Positions 44,880-55,168 are shown, counted from the stretch's first letter. The stretch is 64,000 nt of DNA from Eubacterium sp. MSJ-21 (GCF_018918185.1 NZ_JAHLPZ010000006.1:124001-188000), one strand, 5' to 3'. Notes: a model not told the origin generated them from the sequence alone. Made by a program: numbers and translations.

Positions 44880-46163
44880 TTATTCCTCCTCTCCGGAATG
44901 CTCCTGCTCATATTTGCGAACCTTTGCGATCAGGTCACGATTGTACCGTTTCCATTCCGTATCAAATTTCTTTAAAAACGCTTCTGTATCTCCATCTAAC
45001 AAATAAGTCTGAATCATTGCATCGACTGCCATCTCAGATGGATAAAAATGATCCTGATAATCCGTCACGATTCCGTTGTCCAAATATTCCCGCATACCGT
45101 CTAACATAGATGCAAGCTCGAAATCGCCTTTCTTACAAGGTACTGCGTTCTGATTGTCGATATAGTCCTGTACATTTTCATCCTCTAGCAGGAAACGGAG
45201 GACTTCATAGGCTGCTTCCTTATTCGGACAGTCTTCCATCACGCAGAACTGAAGATCGACACCGGATGTCAAAACCATGTCTTCCTTATTGTTCGAAGAC
45301 GGGAATACAAATGAATCAATATTGATATCCGGATTTACTGACTGGATCTGTGGTACCGCATAGCTTCCGATCATATACATTGCCGACTCACCTTTTGCAA
45401 ATGCTGTACAAGCATCATTATAAGAATATGCAACCGGATTGGCTTCGCCATACTGAAGCAGGGTTTTCATTTCTTCCGCAACCTGAACATACTGATCGGA
45501 AAATGTAGTTTCTCCCTTATTAACATCCTTACATACGGTCGGGGATGTCAATGAAGCTACTGCACTGTTCCATGGAGAAAGACAGGTCCATGTATCCTTG
45601 TAGCCCATATAAAACGGAAGAATTCCTTCTGCTTCAATCTCATCGCATAATGCAAGAAGCTCATCCCACGTTTCCGGGATTTCCCATCCATGCTCCTCAA
45701 ACATATCCCGGTTATACAGGATACCGGCAGCATTTGCCACATATGGAACACTGTATGTTCCTTCTGTTGGAATAAATTTCAGATTCTCACAGATCGTGAG
45801 ATAATTCTCCTTAATATCTGCCAGTCCATCAAAATCAGAAATATCCATCAACATATCGGCATCAATAAAATTCGAATAATTGATGTCACCGCCAATACCA
45901 ATGATATCCGGGTTATCTTCACGAACAAATCTGGTCTTCAACACCGTCATTGCATCGTTCGGAGAACTGATCTTCAATTCAATATCATCATGACTGGCAT
46001 TGAACCGTTCCTCAACTTCTTCAAAATAAGAGGTTGCTTCCGGCTTGTACTGTACCAGTTCGATCACTGTTTTTCCGTCTTTGTTATTCTTGCCACACCC
46101 CGTCAGTAAGCAGAAACCAGTCATCATCGTAAGTACAAATAATGGTTTTTTCCATTTTAGCAT
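44880..46163 (-). CDS. Sugar-binding lipoprotein of an ABC transporter
   Basis: A 427-residue extracellular lipoprotein. The signal peptide ends in a lipobox (FCLLTGCGKNN), so Cys22 is lipidated. The rest fits family-1 solute-binding proteins: VIELVQYKPEA near the start, VPYVANAAGILYNRDMFEEHGWEIPETWDELLAL, quoted as AAGILYNRDMFEEHG, and KGESAMYMIGSYA in the second lobe. It is the first gene of the alpha-galactoside operon, behind the AraC-type gene and an operator-like inverted repeat. Raffinose-type ligand is inferred. Confidence 0.94.
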   Translation of the reverse strand: MLKWKKPLFVLTMMTGFCLLTGCGKNNKDGKTVIELVQYKPEATSYFEEVEERFNASHDDIELKISSPNDAMTVLKTRFVREDNPDIIGIGGDINYSNFIDADMLMDISDFDGLADIKENYLTICENLKFIPTEGTYSVPYVANAAGILYNRDMFEEHGWEIPETWDELLALCDEIEAEGILPFYMGYKDTWTCLSPWNSAVASLTSPTVCKDVNKGETTFSDQYVQVAEEMKTLLQYGEANPVAYSYNDACTAFAKGESAMYMIGSYAVPQIQSVNPDINIDSFVFPSSNNKEDMVLTSGVDLQFCVMEDCPNKEAAYEVLRFLLEDENVQDYIDNQNAVPCKKGDFELASMLDGMREYLDNGIVTDYQDHFYPSEMAVDAMIQTYLLDGDTEAFLKKFDTEWKRYNRDLIAKVRKYEQEHSGEEE

Positions 46164-46271
46164 AAATACATCTCTCCCTTCTTTTACCTTCTTTATAGAA
46201 TATGCTTTTTTAAGTTATTTTCATTTTAACATATCATAATGCTTGTTAAAATATCGTAATATCGCCATTTT

Positions 46272-46332
46272 TATACCAAAATGCATTATTTTTGTCTCAT
46301 TGTTGCATTTATCTAGCATTTTGGTATATAGT
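46272..46332. promoter_or_regulatory. 13-bp inverted repeat and AraC-gene promoter
   Basis: TATACCAAAATGC (46272-46284) and GCATTTTGGTATA (46316-46328) are perfect reverse complements 31 bp apart, in the divergent region of the sugar operon and its regulator. The right copy overlaps a plus-strand promoter: TTGCAT (46303-46308), 18 bp, TATAGT (46327-46332). Probable binding sites for the AraC protein. Confidence 0.7.
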
Positions 46333-46386
46333 AGAAAGCAGCAGCGTTTATATCGTTTATTTGTTTTAATTTTGGGAGGTTTTTTT

Positions 46387-47229
46387 ATGCATGAATACCT
46401 TTTTTCTATATTTCCAAATGAGAAATTTATAGATCTTGGACTATATCAGTACGGATGGGAACGATGTACACCGGCTCATCAGTTCGGACCGGCTGCCAGA
46501 ACCCACTATCTGTTTCATTATGTCATCTCCGGAACCGGGCTTTTAATGGCTCAGGATCAAAACGGAGAGACAAAAAATTATTCGATCAAAAGCGGACAGG
46601 GCTTTCTTCTGTATCCGGGGCAGATCAGCACCTATATCGCAGATAAGACTAACCCATGGGAATATACCTGGCTGGAATTTGATGGATTACGGGTAAAAGA
46701 AGCACTGGACATTGCCGGTTTTTCAAAAGACCAGCCTGTCTATCATGCCACCTCAAAGGAATACCGGGAAATCATGATGAACGAAATGCTCTATATTGCC
46801 AATCACCCAGATGAACCGCCATTTCACCTGATCGGTCATTCCTACCTTTTTCTGGATGCACTCATCCGTTCCACCTCCTCTACCCGGATGATAAAAACCG
46901 GTAAAATGAGCGATTACTATATAAAAGAAGCAATAAACTTCGTAGAACAGAATTTTCCTTATGACATCTCTATCGAAGATATAGCTGCCTGTTGCGGCAT
47001 CAACCGCAGCTATCTGGGAAAGATATTTCATGACTCCATTGGCAAAACACCACAGGAATTTCTGATAAACTATCGGATGTCCAAGGCAACAGAGCTGCTG
47101 AAAATGACGAAATTATCAATTGCAGATATAGGAAATGCAGTCGGCTATCCAAACCAACTGCATTTCTCAAGAGCCTTTAAAAATATATATGGGGTCTCCC
47201 CAAAAAACTGGCGGGATCAGAATCACTAA
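46387..47229 (+). CDS. AraC-family regulator of the alpha-galactoside operon
   Basis: A 280-residue activator. An N-terminal cupin-like sugar-sensing domain (RTHYLFHYVISGTG, GQGFLLYPGQ, WEYTWLEFDGL) is followed by two helix-turn-helix units: ISIEDIAACCGINRSYLGKIF and LSIADIGNAVGYPNQLHFSRAFKNIYGVSPKNWR, quoted as IADIGNAVGYPNQLHFSRAF. ATG 46387 with GGGAGG was chosen over the longer frame from 46243. It is divergent from the transporter-GH36 operon, as in MsmR/RafR systems, so it should activate the operon when alpha-galactoside is present. Confidence 0.94.
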   Translation: MHEYLFSIFPNEKFIDLGLYQYGWERCTPAHQFGPAARTHYLFHYVISGTGLLMAQDQNGETKNYSIKSGQGFLLYPGQISTYIADKTNPWEYTWLEFDGLRVKEALDIAGFSKDQPVYHATSKEYREIMMNEMLYIANHPDEPPFHLIGHSYLFLDALIRSTSSTRMIKTGKMSDYYIKEAINFVEQNFPYDISIEDIAACCGINRSYLGKIFHDSIGKTPQEFLINYRMSKATELLKMTKLSIADIGNAVGYPNQLHFSRAFKNIYGVSPKNWRDQNH

Positions 47230-47275
47230 TATAGCATGAAACTCCGCAAGTCTGCATAACAGTTTTATTATTGTT

Positions 47276-49222
47276 CTAAGATTTGACGTATTTTGCAATG
47301 GTAGCGGTTACTTCTTCCATGTCAAATGGTTTTGAAATATGACCATTCATACCAGAATCCACGGAAGCCTTGACATCCTCCGCAAACGCATTTGCGGACA
47401 AGGCAATAATCGGAATCGAACTTGCGTCCGGTCGTTCCTTCTCCATGGCCCGGATCGTTTTCGCAGCCTGATGTCCGTCCATGTTCGGCATCATAATATC
47501 CATCAAAATAATATCGTAAGTGCCTCGCGGATGATTTTTGAATCGTTCGACCGCTTCCTTTCCATCGGATGCCCGTGTCACAACCATGCCTGCATCCTCC
47601 AGCATCACCGTAGCAAGCTCGGCATTCAGATCATTATCCTCTGCCATAAGAACATTGACCCCTGTCAAATCACGATACACCGGTTCTTCTTGCTTTTGAT
47701 GAATATCTTGCTCTGTCAACTCCAGCGGAATCTCCACTGTGAAAGTAGTTCCAATACCCTTTTTGCTTTCAACGTCAATTTTGCCACCCATCATGTGAAC
47801 ATATTCCTTTGTAATGGCCATTCCAAGTCCGGTACCTTTATATTGTGTTCTGGCACCGCTATCATCTTCTTGCGAAAATGGTTTAAATAGTTTTTTCTGA
47901 AACCCTTCACTCATCCCAATACCGTTATCTTTCACAATATAACGGACTATCATATGCTTGTCATCCTCTCCCGGATGACTGCTGATATCCAGGGTTATCA
48001 TTCCACCATCCTTTGTGAATTTCACAGCATTACTGAGAAGATTCGTCAGAACTTCCCGAATACGTGCAGCATCTGCAAGAACATAGGGATTCTTTGGTCT
48101 ATCACGGTATACTTCAAACTTCAAATCTCTGTTATAAAGAAGACCTTTCATGATTGCCAGAACATTATCTGTCAGTCCGGTAATATCCACCGGTTCAGGA
48201 GAAAACACTGTTTTTCCACTTTCAATACGACTGAGATCAAGAACATCATTCAACAATGAAAGCAGATGATTTGAGCTTTCCCGTACCTTTTCCAGACTTC
48301 CATGAATATCTGCAACGACATTCTGGTGCAATGCAATATTGGTAAATCCAATGATGGCATTCATTGGCGTTCGGATATCATGGCTCATGTTAAGTAAAAA
48401 TGTAGATTTTGCCTGGCTGGCAGCATCTGCTTTTTCCGCAGCCTCCAACAATAATTGCTTTTGCTTCCGTTCTTCTTCCTTACTTTTCTGGTATATAAAA
48501 TAGGTGCTCAAACAGATCATCATCAACACAAATCCGACAATCGAGCCACAGATTGCAGAAATTTTTTTTGTTTTCACTACCATGCCATACGCAGACTGCA
48601 TATCCATTTCCATACAGAATGCACCTACAATATCTCCCGTTCCATCCAGATTTGAACGTACCGGATAACAAGCCGTGAAAATCGGTCCCCAGGTTGTGTC
48701 CACAATATCTTGGGAATACACGTTTTCTCCAGAGAGAGCCCTTTCAATATAGGGAATCATTTCATCCTCTATATAATCCCCAGGATGTCTTACATCCCCG
48801 GCATCCGGATCCAAACCATCCACTACATAGATCAGTTTTCCCTCTTCATCTCTCGTAGCAATGTAAATATATCTTGTAGAATTCAATGTCCGGATCTCAT
48901 TGAGATAGCAGGAAATATCCTTATAAAACTGTGTTTCTTCATCTGAACGATCCTTGATTTTTGAAAAATCTTCCCATCCAATTTTTCCATCCACCAGTTT
49001 ATGGACTGCATCTGCACTTGCTCGATCACGGGAGATTTCTGTTTCCAGTGCGGTCTTAGTATAGGCACTTTGCAGAATAAATGTGTATGCTGCTATAGCC
49101 AGAATGATAGACAGTCCCATAAGAACAAAGATCTTTCCTGATATTTTTTGTTTTACAAACCGTTTCTTTTTCTTCAAATGTATCTCTTCTTGTGTTTTAT
49201 CCATTTCGTCGTTATATTTCAT
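47276..49222 (-). CDS. Membrane hybrid histidine kinase with extracellular sensor
   Basis: A 648-residue kinase. A Lys-rich start leads to span 1 (about 30-50), an extracellular Cache/PAS-like domain (about 51-222, with [13 protein letters not shown] and [10 protein letters not shown]) and span 2 (about 225-248). A helical linker leads to HisKA ([17 protein letters not shown]), HATPase ([24 protein letters not shown]) and a C-terminal receiver ([13 protein letters not shown], phospho-Asp in [10 protein letters not shown], Lys in ISKPFD). No HPt domain is present. It resembles other Lachnospiraceae hybrid kinases, also the one at 25738. Its start overlaps a kinase pseudogene. Confidence 0.93.
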   Translation of the reverse strand: MKYNDEMDKTQEEIHLKKKKRFVKQKISGKIFVLMGLSIILAIAAYTFILQSAYTKTALETEISRDRASADAVHKLVDGKIGWEDFSKIKDRSDEETQFYKDISCYLNEIRTLNSTRYIYIATRDEEGKLIYVVDGLDPDAGDVRHPGDYIEDEMIPYIERALSGENVYSQDIVDTTWGPIFTACYPVRSNLDGTGDIVGAFCMEMDMQSAYGMVVKTKKISAICGSIVGFVLMMICLSTYFIYQKSKEEERKQKQLLLEAAEKADAASQAKSTFLLNMSHDIRTPMNAIIGFTNIALHQNVVADIHGSLEKVRESSNHLLSLLNDVLDLSRIESGKTVFSPEPVDITGLTDNVLAIMKGLLYNRDLKFEVYRDRPKNPYVLADAARIREVLTNLLSNAVKFTKDGGMITLDISSHPGEDDKHMIVRYIVKDNGIGMSEGFQKKLFKPFSQEDDSGARTQYKGTGLGMAITKEYVHMMGGKIDVESKKGIGTTFTVEIPLELTEQDIHQKQEEPVYRDLTGVNVLMAEDNDLNAELATVMLEDAGMVVTRASDGKEAVERFKNHPRGTYDIILMDIMMPNMDGHQAAKTIRAMEKERPDASSIPIIALSANAFAEDVKASVDSGMNGHISKPFDMEEVTATIAKYVKS

Positions 49223-49262
49223 AATGAATCCTCATATATATTATAAATATCGCATATTTTCT

Positions 49263-49458
49263 TTATAACCGTTTCATCTTCGAAATCGTATCTAACAGCA
49301 GCTTCACATTGATCGGCTTCGATATATGTGCGTTCATGCCGGATTCCAGCCTTTCCCATATCCAGCACCTCATTCACCAGTTCCAGAAGCAGTCCAGCTC
49401 CGTTTTTCACGCCTCGGGGGCTGATCTCAATACTATCCTGATGGTATAGTGTCTCCAT
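49263..49458 (-). pseudogene. Hybrid histidine kinase remnant with internal deletion
   Basis: Frame 1 reads GAGLLLELVNEVLDMGKAG, the second helix of a HisKA domain. One base out of frame and directly after, the sequence reads ESGMNAHISKPINVKLLLD then KMKRL and stop, which is the end of a receiver domain. So the kinase centre was lost by a deletion that joined the two parts and shifted the frame. The junction lies at a GlyLys/GluSerGly-like site common to both regions. It sits between the intact hybrid kinase and the EAL gene. Confidence 0.75.
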
Positions 49459-49473
49459 TTTGCTTTACCTTCT

Positions 49474-51165
49474 TTACTTAACGTTGATGCCTCTGGCATA
49501 TTGCTGCAGAAACTGTTTCTTTCCACATGGTCTGCCAAAATAATATCCCTGCAGATAATCAACCTTCATTTCTTTCATTTTCAAGAGCCATTCCTTTTCC
49601 TCGATGCCTTCTGCGCATATCCTGACGTTAATGCTATGTACCATGGGGATGATATTTTTATATAATTCATAATCCCTGTCACTGTTCATCGCCTTAGCAG
49701 TAAAATCCTTATCCATTTTCACGTAACTTGGATTCATATCACGGATACAATGAAGATTCGAATATCCTGTTCCAAAATCATCGATCACAAAGGGAATCCC
49801 GTTCTTGTCCAGAGTTTTACGGAATTTACAGAACGAAGGTGTCATATCCATAAATCCGCTTTCTGTCATTTCAACACATAAGCATTCCGGCTGTAATGAA
49901 TATTTTTGAATTGCATCCAGAATATCCCGCTCCACATTGCCTTGCAGGATCTGAACATAGGATACATTTACATTCATCCGGAAGTCAGGAATATATTTCT
50001 GCATTTCACAGCACATTGCTGCAGCTTCGTTCAAAATATATCTTCCAGCGGGAATGATCAATCCGGTCTCTTCCAATAATGGGATAAACTCCATCGGTGA
50101 AACAAACTCCCGCCCTTCTTCCGTTATCATGGAAAAACGCATCAGTGCCTCTGCTCCAATGATCTGTTCGGACTGACAGTCCACGATCGGCTGGTAGTAT
50201 ACTTCAAAGCCATCATAATGGTTCACAATAGCATTACGAAGTGTTGCTACGATTCTTCCTTTTCGTAAAAAGTCCTCATAGTCATCCTGGTCAAAAATAT
50301 AGAATCCATTTTTACCCATGCTTTTTGCCTGTTTCAAGGCAAATTCAAACCTTTTGCGGCATTCTTCGGTTCCCTCACAAAATGTTGCTGCATCTATAAC
50401 ACCAATAGAAATAGAAAATATAGCTTCATAATTTTCGGCTACTATGAAATTACGAAGTTTATCTGTAATCTTTTCTTTCAGTGCCACAGCGTCTTCTGCG
50501 GAGGAAGCTTCCAGATCCACGATCACATACTGATCCGCTACCAGATGGTAAATTCTCTGCTTGTCTGAAAGGCATTCCTTCATACAGCCGGCTACACTTT
50601 TCAGGATATAATTACCATAATCAGCTCCCCTGGAGCTATTGATCGCTCCGAAATCATCAATTCCTACATGCATAAAAAATCCCTTGGTAATGGGTTCTTT
50701 TTGTGCACGCAGGTAAGCAAGGAATTCCGGACCACCAAGCAGTCCGGTGACATTATCAGCCATTCTCTTGTTGCCGGTCTCATTCAGACACCCGATCAGA
50801 TATTTCGCATTTCCCTGCTGATCATTGATCACGATACCACGGCAGTTGATCCAGACCGGCATACCTTCTTTATCAAGCCATCTATAATGAAGATTATGTA
50901 CCTTTTCTCTTCCTTCACATATATCCGCAAGATGCTTTGCAAGCATCTCACGGTCTCCTTCATATACTACCTTCATAACTTCATTTGACATATCTGTCAG
51001 GATAGCACTCGGTATATTAAATCGTTTCACAGCTGACTGTGAAATCTCAAAGATATTATTCTGCAGATCAAATATATACAGATAATCGTCCATACATTCT
51101 GTAATGATCTCAAATAAAATATCAGCTGTCTGCTCTCCAAATAATTTAAATATATCATTAATCAC
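49474..51165 (-). CDS. PAS-GGDEF(degenerate)-EAL protein, likely c-di-GMP phosphodiesterase
   Basis: A 563-residue soluble signalling protein. PAS-like domain at about 20-130, then a GGDEF-fold domain (about 140-300) where the active-site loop is VADQY instead of GGDEF, so it cannot make c-di-GMP. The EAL domain (about 310-555) keeps GAEALMRF, the metal and catalytic residues in VEMTESGF and VIDDFGTGYSNL, the lysine in YVKMDKDF, and QGYYFGRP, so it should hydrolyse c-di-GMP. The start is GTG at 51165 with AGGAAGG 8 nt upstream. Its substrate is the ligand of the riboswitch at 27552. Confidence 0.92.
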   Translation of the reverse strand: MINDIFKLFGEQTADILFEIITECMDDYLYIFDLQNNIFEISQSAVKRFNIPSAILTDMSNEVMKVVYEGDREMLAKHLADICEGREKVHNLHYRWLDKEGMPVWINCRGIVINDQQGNAKYLIGCLNETGNKRMADNVTGLLGGPEFLAYLRAQKEPITKGFFMHVGIDDFGAINSSRGADYGNYILKSVAGCMKECLSDKQRIYHLVADQYVIVDLEASSAEDAVALKEKITDKLRNFIVAENYEAIFSISIGVIDAATFCEGTEECRKRFEFALKQAKSMGKNGFYIFDQDDYEDFLRKGRIVATLRNAIVNHYDGFEVYYQPIVDCQSEQIIGAEALMRFSMITEEGREFVSPMEFIPLLEETGLIIPAGRYILNEAAAMCCEMQKYIPDFRMNVNVSYVQILQGNVERDILDAIQKYSLQPECLCVEMTESGFMDMTPSFCKFRKTLDKNGIPFVIDDFGTGYSNLHCIRDMNPSYVKMDKDFTAKAMNSDRDYELYKNIIPMVHSINVRICAEGIEEKEWLLKMKEMKVDYLQGYYFGRPCGKKQFLQQYARGINVK

Positions 51166-51211
51166 AACAAGAACCTTCCTTCTGACTACTTCACTCTATT
51201 CCTGTCATTTT

Positions 51212-52930
51212 CTAGAATAACTTAAAGATATTCACGCGGTCATGCATCTTGGCTGCTCCCTCTGCCAGATTAATACTGATCGCAGTATTCTCTTCTGAGG
51301 ATGCTGCATTGCCCTGTACTACACCGGACAGCTGCTCAATTCCCTGACCGATCTGTTCCAAGGACTCTGCCTGGGAGTTTGCTTTCTCCATGGTGTTCTG
51401 TGCAATCTCTGCAAAGGACTCCATATCTGCAATGATCTGATTAAATGCGTCTGCTGTTGTTCTTGTGATCGTATTGCCCGTTTCGATTTCCACTAAGGTC
51501 TTATCGATCAGATCTCTCGTATTCACAGCCGACTTCGCACTATCCGCTGCCAGCTTGCCGATCTGATCCGCCACTACTGCAAAGCCTTTTCCTGCTTCTC
51601 CTGCTCTGGCAGCTTCTATGGAAGCATTTAGGGATAACAGGTTGGTCTGGGATGCAATATCCTCGATATCTGTGATAATATTACCGATCTCCTTGGAGAT
51701 TTCTGTAATGTGCTCCATTTCCGTGAGCAGCTCGTTCATTTTTTCTTTTTCTTCGTTCGCTTTATTTGCAGAGGCTTTTACACGTGCAGATGCGCTCTGT
51801 GTTTCCTTCGCTGTATCTGCCGCCAGATCCACGACCGTATCAATGGTGGCATTCAATTCCTCGATGACTCCTGCCTGCTCTGTTGCACCGTCCGCCAAGG
51901 ATTTTGATGCATTTTCCACCTCGGATGCATTCGATGATACCTGTTCTGCCAGATTGCTGATCTCGGTCAGGGTACTGTTAAACCGTTTCAGAATATACAG
52001 CAGTGATGACTTCAATTCCGAGAAATCGCCTAGGAAATCTGTAATATCATCACCATTTCTGGTCAGGTCACCCTGCGCGATTGCCTTTACCTCCACAGAG
52101 ATCTCGCTGACATAATCTGCCAGAATACCCATGGCTTCTTTCAGATTCCTGATGGTATCGCCAAGCTCATCCTCAGACTCATAAGTAAGCATTTCTACAT
52201 TAGACAATTCGCCCTTACGCAGGCTGGCAACTGCTGCATCTATCTGTTCTACCGGCTCTGTAATGGAATTGGTAATGATCCTGCCAATCAATGTTGTCAC
52301 TACAGCAATCGCAAGCCCCGCTGCCACGATCACAATAAATATGATTACAGTGCATACATTAGCCATGGTCTTTGCCCGATCTAATTCTACCTGAAACTCA
52401 TCACGCAATGAAGTTAATTTCTCAGTAAAAGACTTATATTCTTCATACCCCTCTCCGATCATCAGCTTCGCTGCCTCCTGCTGTTTCCCCTCACGGCTTA
52501 ACTGCAAAATTTCATCGGAAGCAGCCCTATATTTTTCCCATGCAGCGCTTGCCACTTCATAATCATCCCGTCCTTTTTGAGCATCGCTGTCTGCAGACAT
52601 TATTGCATCCAGATTCGCAGCGGTATCCTTGATCTGACTCTCCAGCTTCTGAATTTCCTCTTCACAGGCAGTCATAACCGATGCATCTGATTCTACCAGA
52701 TGCTGGTACTGCTTGATTCTGTATTTCGCAGTCATTGTCTCTAAATCCTGCAGATATTCCAATGACGGAGACCAGACCTCCGTGATCTTCTCTATATTTG
52801 AACGGATCACTAATGTCGAGATCAGTGCCACCAAGACTAAAAATAATGTCATAACAAGTACTGTCATTCGATATACTTTTAATTTTCCTGCAACCTTTAA
52901 GTTAGCTATACGCTTTTTGATCTTTTCCAT
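51212..52930 (-). CDS. Methyl-accepting chemotaxis-type receptor
   Basis: A 572-residue membrane receptor. Span 1 (about 20-42), an extracytoplasmic four-helix-bundle domain with long charged helices (about 45-190), span 2 (about 193-215), HAMP ([12 protein letters not shown]) and a long coiled-coil signalling domain. The hairpin tip for CheA/CheW is [32 protein letters not shown], quoted as [18 protein letters not shown]. Ligand is unknown. No che genes are in the window, so it must join a system elsewhere, or act in a non-motile cell on another output. A ribosome site (AAAGGAAGG) precedes the ATG. Confidence 0.95.
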   Translation of the reverse strand: MEKIKKRIANLKVAGKLKVYRMTVLVMTLFLVLVALISTLVIRSNIEKITEVWSPSLEYLQDLETMTAKYRIKQYQHLVESDASVMTACEEEIQKLESQIKDTAANLDAIMSADSDAQKGRDDYEVASAAWEKYRAASDEILQLSREGKQQEAAKLMIGEGYEEYKSFTEKLTSLRDEFQVELDRAKTMANVCTVIIFIVIVAAGLAIAVVTTLIGRIITNSITEPVEQIDAAVASLRKGELSNVEMLTYESEDELGDTIRNLKEAMGILADYVSEISVEVKAIAQGDLTRNGDDITDFLGDFSELKSSLLYILKRFNSTLTEISNLAEQVSSNASEVENASKSLADGATEQAGVIEELNATIDTVVDLAADTAKETQSASARVKASANKANEEKEKMNELLTEMEHITEISKEIGNIITDIEDIASQTNLLSLNASIEAARAGEAGKGFAVVADQIGKLAADSAKSAVNTRDLIDKTLVEIETGNTITRTTADAFNQIIADMESFAEIAQNTMEKANSQAESLEQIGQGIEQLSGVVQGNAASSEENTAISINLAEGAAKMHDRVNIFKLF

Positions 52931-53189
52931 GATGGTTTTCCCTTCCTTTGTAATTTGTTGATCATTTATAACATTTGTCTATCCTCAAACGTTTATAAGT
53001 TAGCACACTTTATTGGAATAGTCCATAAAAATAAAATTATTTTCTGCTAAATATTAGTGACTCAAACTCCGCACTTGAATAAGTGCCTATGCACCTTGAA
53101 AATCCAATAATACCTGACACAAATATAGCATGAACCCGTCTGGTTTTGATATCATTGAGTTGCTCAAAAACAATTACAAACCGTATTGT
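52931..53189. other. Intergenic region, left edge of the accessory island
   Basis: No gene, riboswitch or strong promoter was recognised. AT-rich; it includes a -10-like TATAAA facing the receptor gene. Base composition falls here towards the island. Confidence 0.4.
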
Positions 53190-53399
53190 TCATATAAAAA
53201 ATGGAGCTCTTGTTTTTACGCAAAAGCTCCATTCATAGCGAGTTGGCATGAAATCCAATGAACGAACCTCTTTTCGGATGCGGCTCAGCTGAGCGGTAGC
53301 AGTTTCCGGAACAAGGAGTTCATTCGCAATATACGAATAGATTTCATGCAAATCGTCAAGTGCATCTACAGAATAGCCGACCTTGTAGCTATCCGTCAT
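53190..53399 (-). CDS. RelE/ParE-like toxin, shortened at the C-terminus
   Basis: A 69-residue relative of RelE/ParE toxins (mRNA interferase or gyrase poison). The start YKVGYSVDALDDLHEIYSYIA and RIRKEVRSLDFMPTRYEW match the family, but family members run ~90-105 residues with further strands holding active residues. Here the frame ends soon after MPTRYEW in SFCVKTRAPFFI, codons made of a terminator hairpin. So it is probably inactive, or its end was replaced. It overlaps the antitoxin gene by 4 nt (ATGA). Confidence 0.75.
   Translation of the reverse strand: MTDSYKVGYSVDALDDLHEIYSYIANELLVPETATAQLSRIRKEVRSLDFMPTRYEWSFCVKTRAPFFI
53196..53232 (-). terminator. Terminator inside the toxin 3' end
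   Basis: Minus strand TGGAGCTTTTG pairs with CAAGAGCTCCA (one G-U), followed by TTTTTT. It overlaps the last codons of the toxin gene. Confidence 0.85.
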
Positions 53400-53701
53400 A
53401 TGCCGAACTCCTTTGCAAGTGCCGCATCGACTTCATCTGCAGAATATACTTTTCCTGCTTTTATGGAATCAACGCCTTTCTGAAGTTCTGCATCAAGCTG
53501 TTCTCTGTCCATTGCACCAACAGCTAATGGTTTAGAAGAAGGAAGTTTCAATTCAAATGGCATACCCTTTTTCAGTACAATCTGGCTATAAAGCATCTGA
53601 ATTGCACTGGATGGAGAAATGCCAAGCTGAGAAAGTATGCTCTCAGCATTATCCTTGAGATTGGTATCTATTCTTGCATAAACAGCAGATGTATTTGCCA
53701 T
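53396..53701 (-). CDS. relB: RelB/DinJ-type antitoxin
   Basis: A 101-residue antitoxin. The ribbon-helix-helix N-terminus (VYARIDTNLKDNAESILSQLGISPSSAIQMLY, quoted as ARIDTNLKDNAESILSQLGI) binds the operator; KGMPFELKLPSSKP is the RelB/DinJ marker, and the acidic C-terminus wraps the toxin. AAAGGAGG precedes the ATG. It is first in a two-gene module and should repress it. It may now be solitary in function if the toxin is inactive. Confidence 0.92.
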   Translation of the reverse strand: MANTSAVYARIDTNLKDNAESILSQLGISPSSAIQMLYSQIVLKKGMPFELKLPSSKPLAVGAMDREQLDAELQKGVDSIKAGKVYSADEVDAALAKEFGI

Positions 53702-53783
53702 AGTATCGCCTCCTTTTTCTTAATTATATTTACTTTTGCTTGCAATTGCAAGCATTTGTTCAGCTCATCCACCCACCGTTTAC

Positions 53784-54245
53784 CTATTTTGTTCCATGCT
53801 CCACAATCATCTCAACATTCTCAAATACATCGACAAACACTTGCTTTGCTCTTTCTAAAAGCTTACGGCATATCTCTGGTTCCTCAAACAAAAAACTAAC
53901 ACGCAGTTCTACGTTTTTAACATTTGGGTACTTTTCTTTATATTGTCCTGAATCTATGTACCAGATATAGGTATTGAGTTTATCTTGCAACAGCAATAAA
54001 TGTCGATTCATATCTGACCAGTCCATTCCGTCTGTAAGAAGAAGTATCAAGCTGAAGGTGTCTTGTTCATATGCCAAGCCATCAATGGTATCTGTTTTTT
54101 CAATATTAAACTTATCATCGTTATTCTCTAACACCATATCATCACCTATAAAGTCTACATTTGATTCAAACGGATATTTTGCAGAATCAAATCTAAGGAT
54201 TGTCCCTCTATATATTCCACTCTCTTCATACTCACATAGTTTCAT
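53784..54245 (-). CDS. Unknown 153-aa acidic protein
   Basis: Acidic, mixed alpha/beta, with strands such as GIYRGTILRFD and ELRVSFLFEEPE and a long C-terminal helix (CRKLLERAKQVFVDVFENVE). No signal peptide or span. I do not recognise the family. No good ribosome site is visible. It stands between dinD and the relBE-like module in the low-GC island, and could be an immunity or defence accessory protein, but this is only based on place. Confidence 0.55.
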   Translation of the reverse strand: MKLCEYEESGIYRGTILRFDSAKYPFESNVDFIGDDMVLENNDDKFNIEKTDTIDGLAYEQDTFSLILLLTDGMDWSDMNRHLLLLQDKLNTYIWYIDSGQYKEKYPNVKNVELRVSFLFEEPEICRKLLERAKQVFVDVFENVEMIVEHGTK

Positions 54246-54301
54246 GTTTATATATGTAACATCTTGTTTTCTTCTTCAATAGTCTCACACTCCTGTACAA
54301 T

Positions 54302-55147
54302 TTATTCATTTGTCAACTTTCCAGACTGCTCTGCAAGCTTTTTCTCTTCTCTCTTCGCTCTACGTTCCAATTTCTTAATATCTTCTGATGCCGGCAAATT
54401 TTCTGGTTTAATTCCTCTTTGTCCAAGCATGTCTCTAACAGAAGTATTATTTTCCACATGTTCAACAGTGATTGCAGATTCTCCTTGCAAATCCTTTTCT
54501 TCAACATTATAATTTGTCATTTCAGTTGCAAGATTTTTTGCGGCAATGGTAAGTGTTGGTAGGAAATCCGCAAGTGGTCTTTTATCTTGTACTCCCAAAC
54601 GTTCTTTCATCTGTCTCGTGGTAAATCCACCAAATAAAGCCTGATCTCCTTTAGACCGAATACGACCAAATCCTGCATCATCTACTCCACGTTCATAAAT
54701 ATTTTGAGACAATCTTTTTTCCGATTCCCTTAATTTTCCTCTTGCCTCTGTTCTTTCGATATAAGAAATCCTTTCTTCAATCAATTCCTGTTTTCTAGTC
54801 TGTACCGCAAAATAGCTTTGTGCAAAAGCAATCTGCTCCTTTCGTGGATCTCCATTTTCAGCAATAAGATAACATGCATAACGAGTAAGCATATAATCTT
54901 CAACTTCACGAAGTGCACCGTTTCCAACTTCAATTGTATTGTTAATTCTTGAAAAATGATCTTCTGCTACGTTTCCATTATTCTCACATGAAATCATTGC
55001 TTTATTTATTGCATTATCAAAATTTCTCCATTGAACATAATCCAATAATTTCATTAGTTCTCTTGCATACCAATACTCAATGCCCTCCGCTTCATGTCGG
55101 ATATCATCAAATTTTCTTCTGTACAATTCAATTATTCTCTTTTCCAT
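54302..55147 (-). CDS. dinD: DinD-like DNA-damage-inducible protein
   Basis: A 281-residue protein of the DinD family, whose E. coli member is SOS-induced and inhibits RecA filament activities. The N-terminal Bro-N/antA-related region has EYWYARELMKLLDYVQWRNF, and the motif NPRKEQIAFAQSYFAVQTR appears here as GDPRKEQIAFAQSYFAVQT. GGFTTRQMKERLGV follows, then a Lys/Glu-rich end. GGGAG precedes the ATG. No GAAC-N4-GTTC LexA box is seen upstream, so SOS control is not shown. Often found in mobile islands. Confidence 0.9.
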   Translation of the reverse strand: MEKRIIELYRRKFDDIRHEAEGIEYWYARELMKLLDYVQWRNFDNAINKAMISCENNGNVAEDHFSRINNTIEVGNGALREVEDYMLTRYACYLIAENGDPRKEQIAFAQSYFAVQTRKQELIEERISYIERTEARGKLRESEKRLSQNIYERGVDDAGFGRIRSKGDQALFGGFTTRQMKERLGVQDKRPLADFLPTLTIAAKNLATEMTNYNVEEKDLQGESAITVEHVENNTSVRDMLGQRGIKPENLPASEDIKKLERRAKREEKKLAEQSGKLTNE

Positions 55148-55168
55148 TCAAATTTTCTCCCTCTTATG

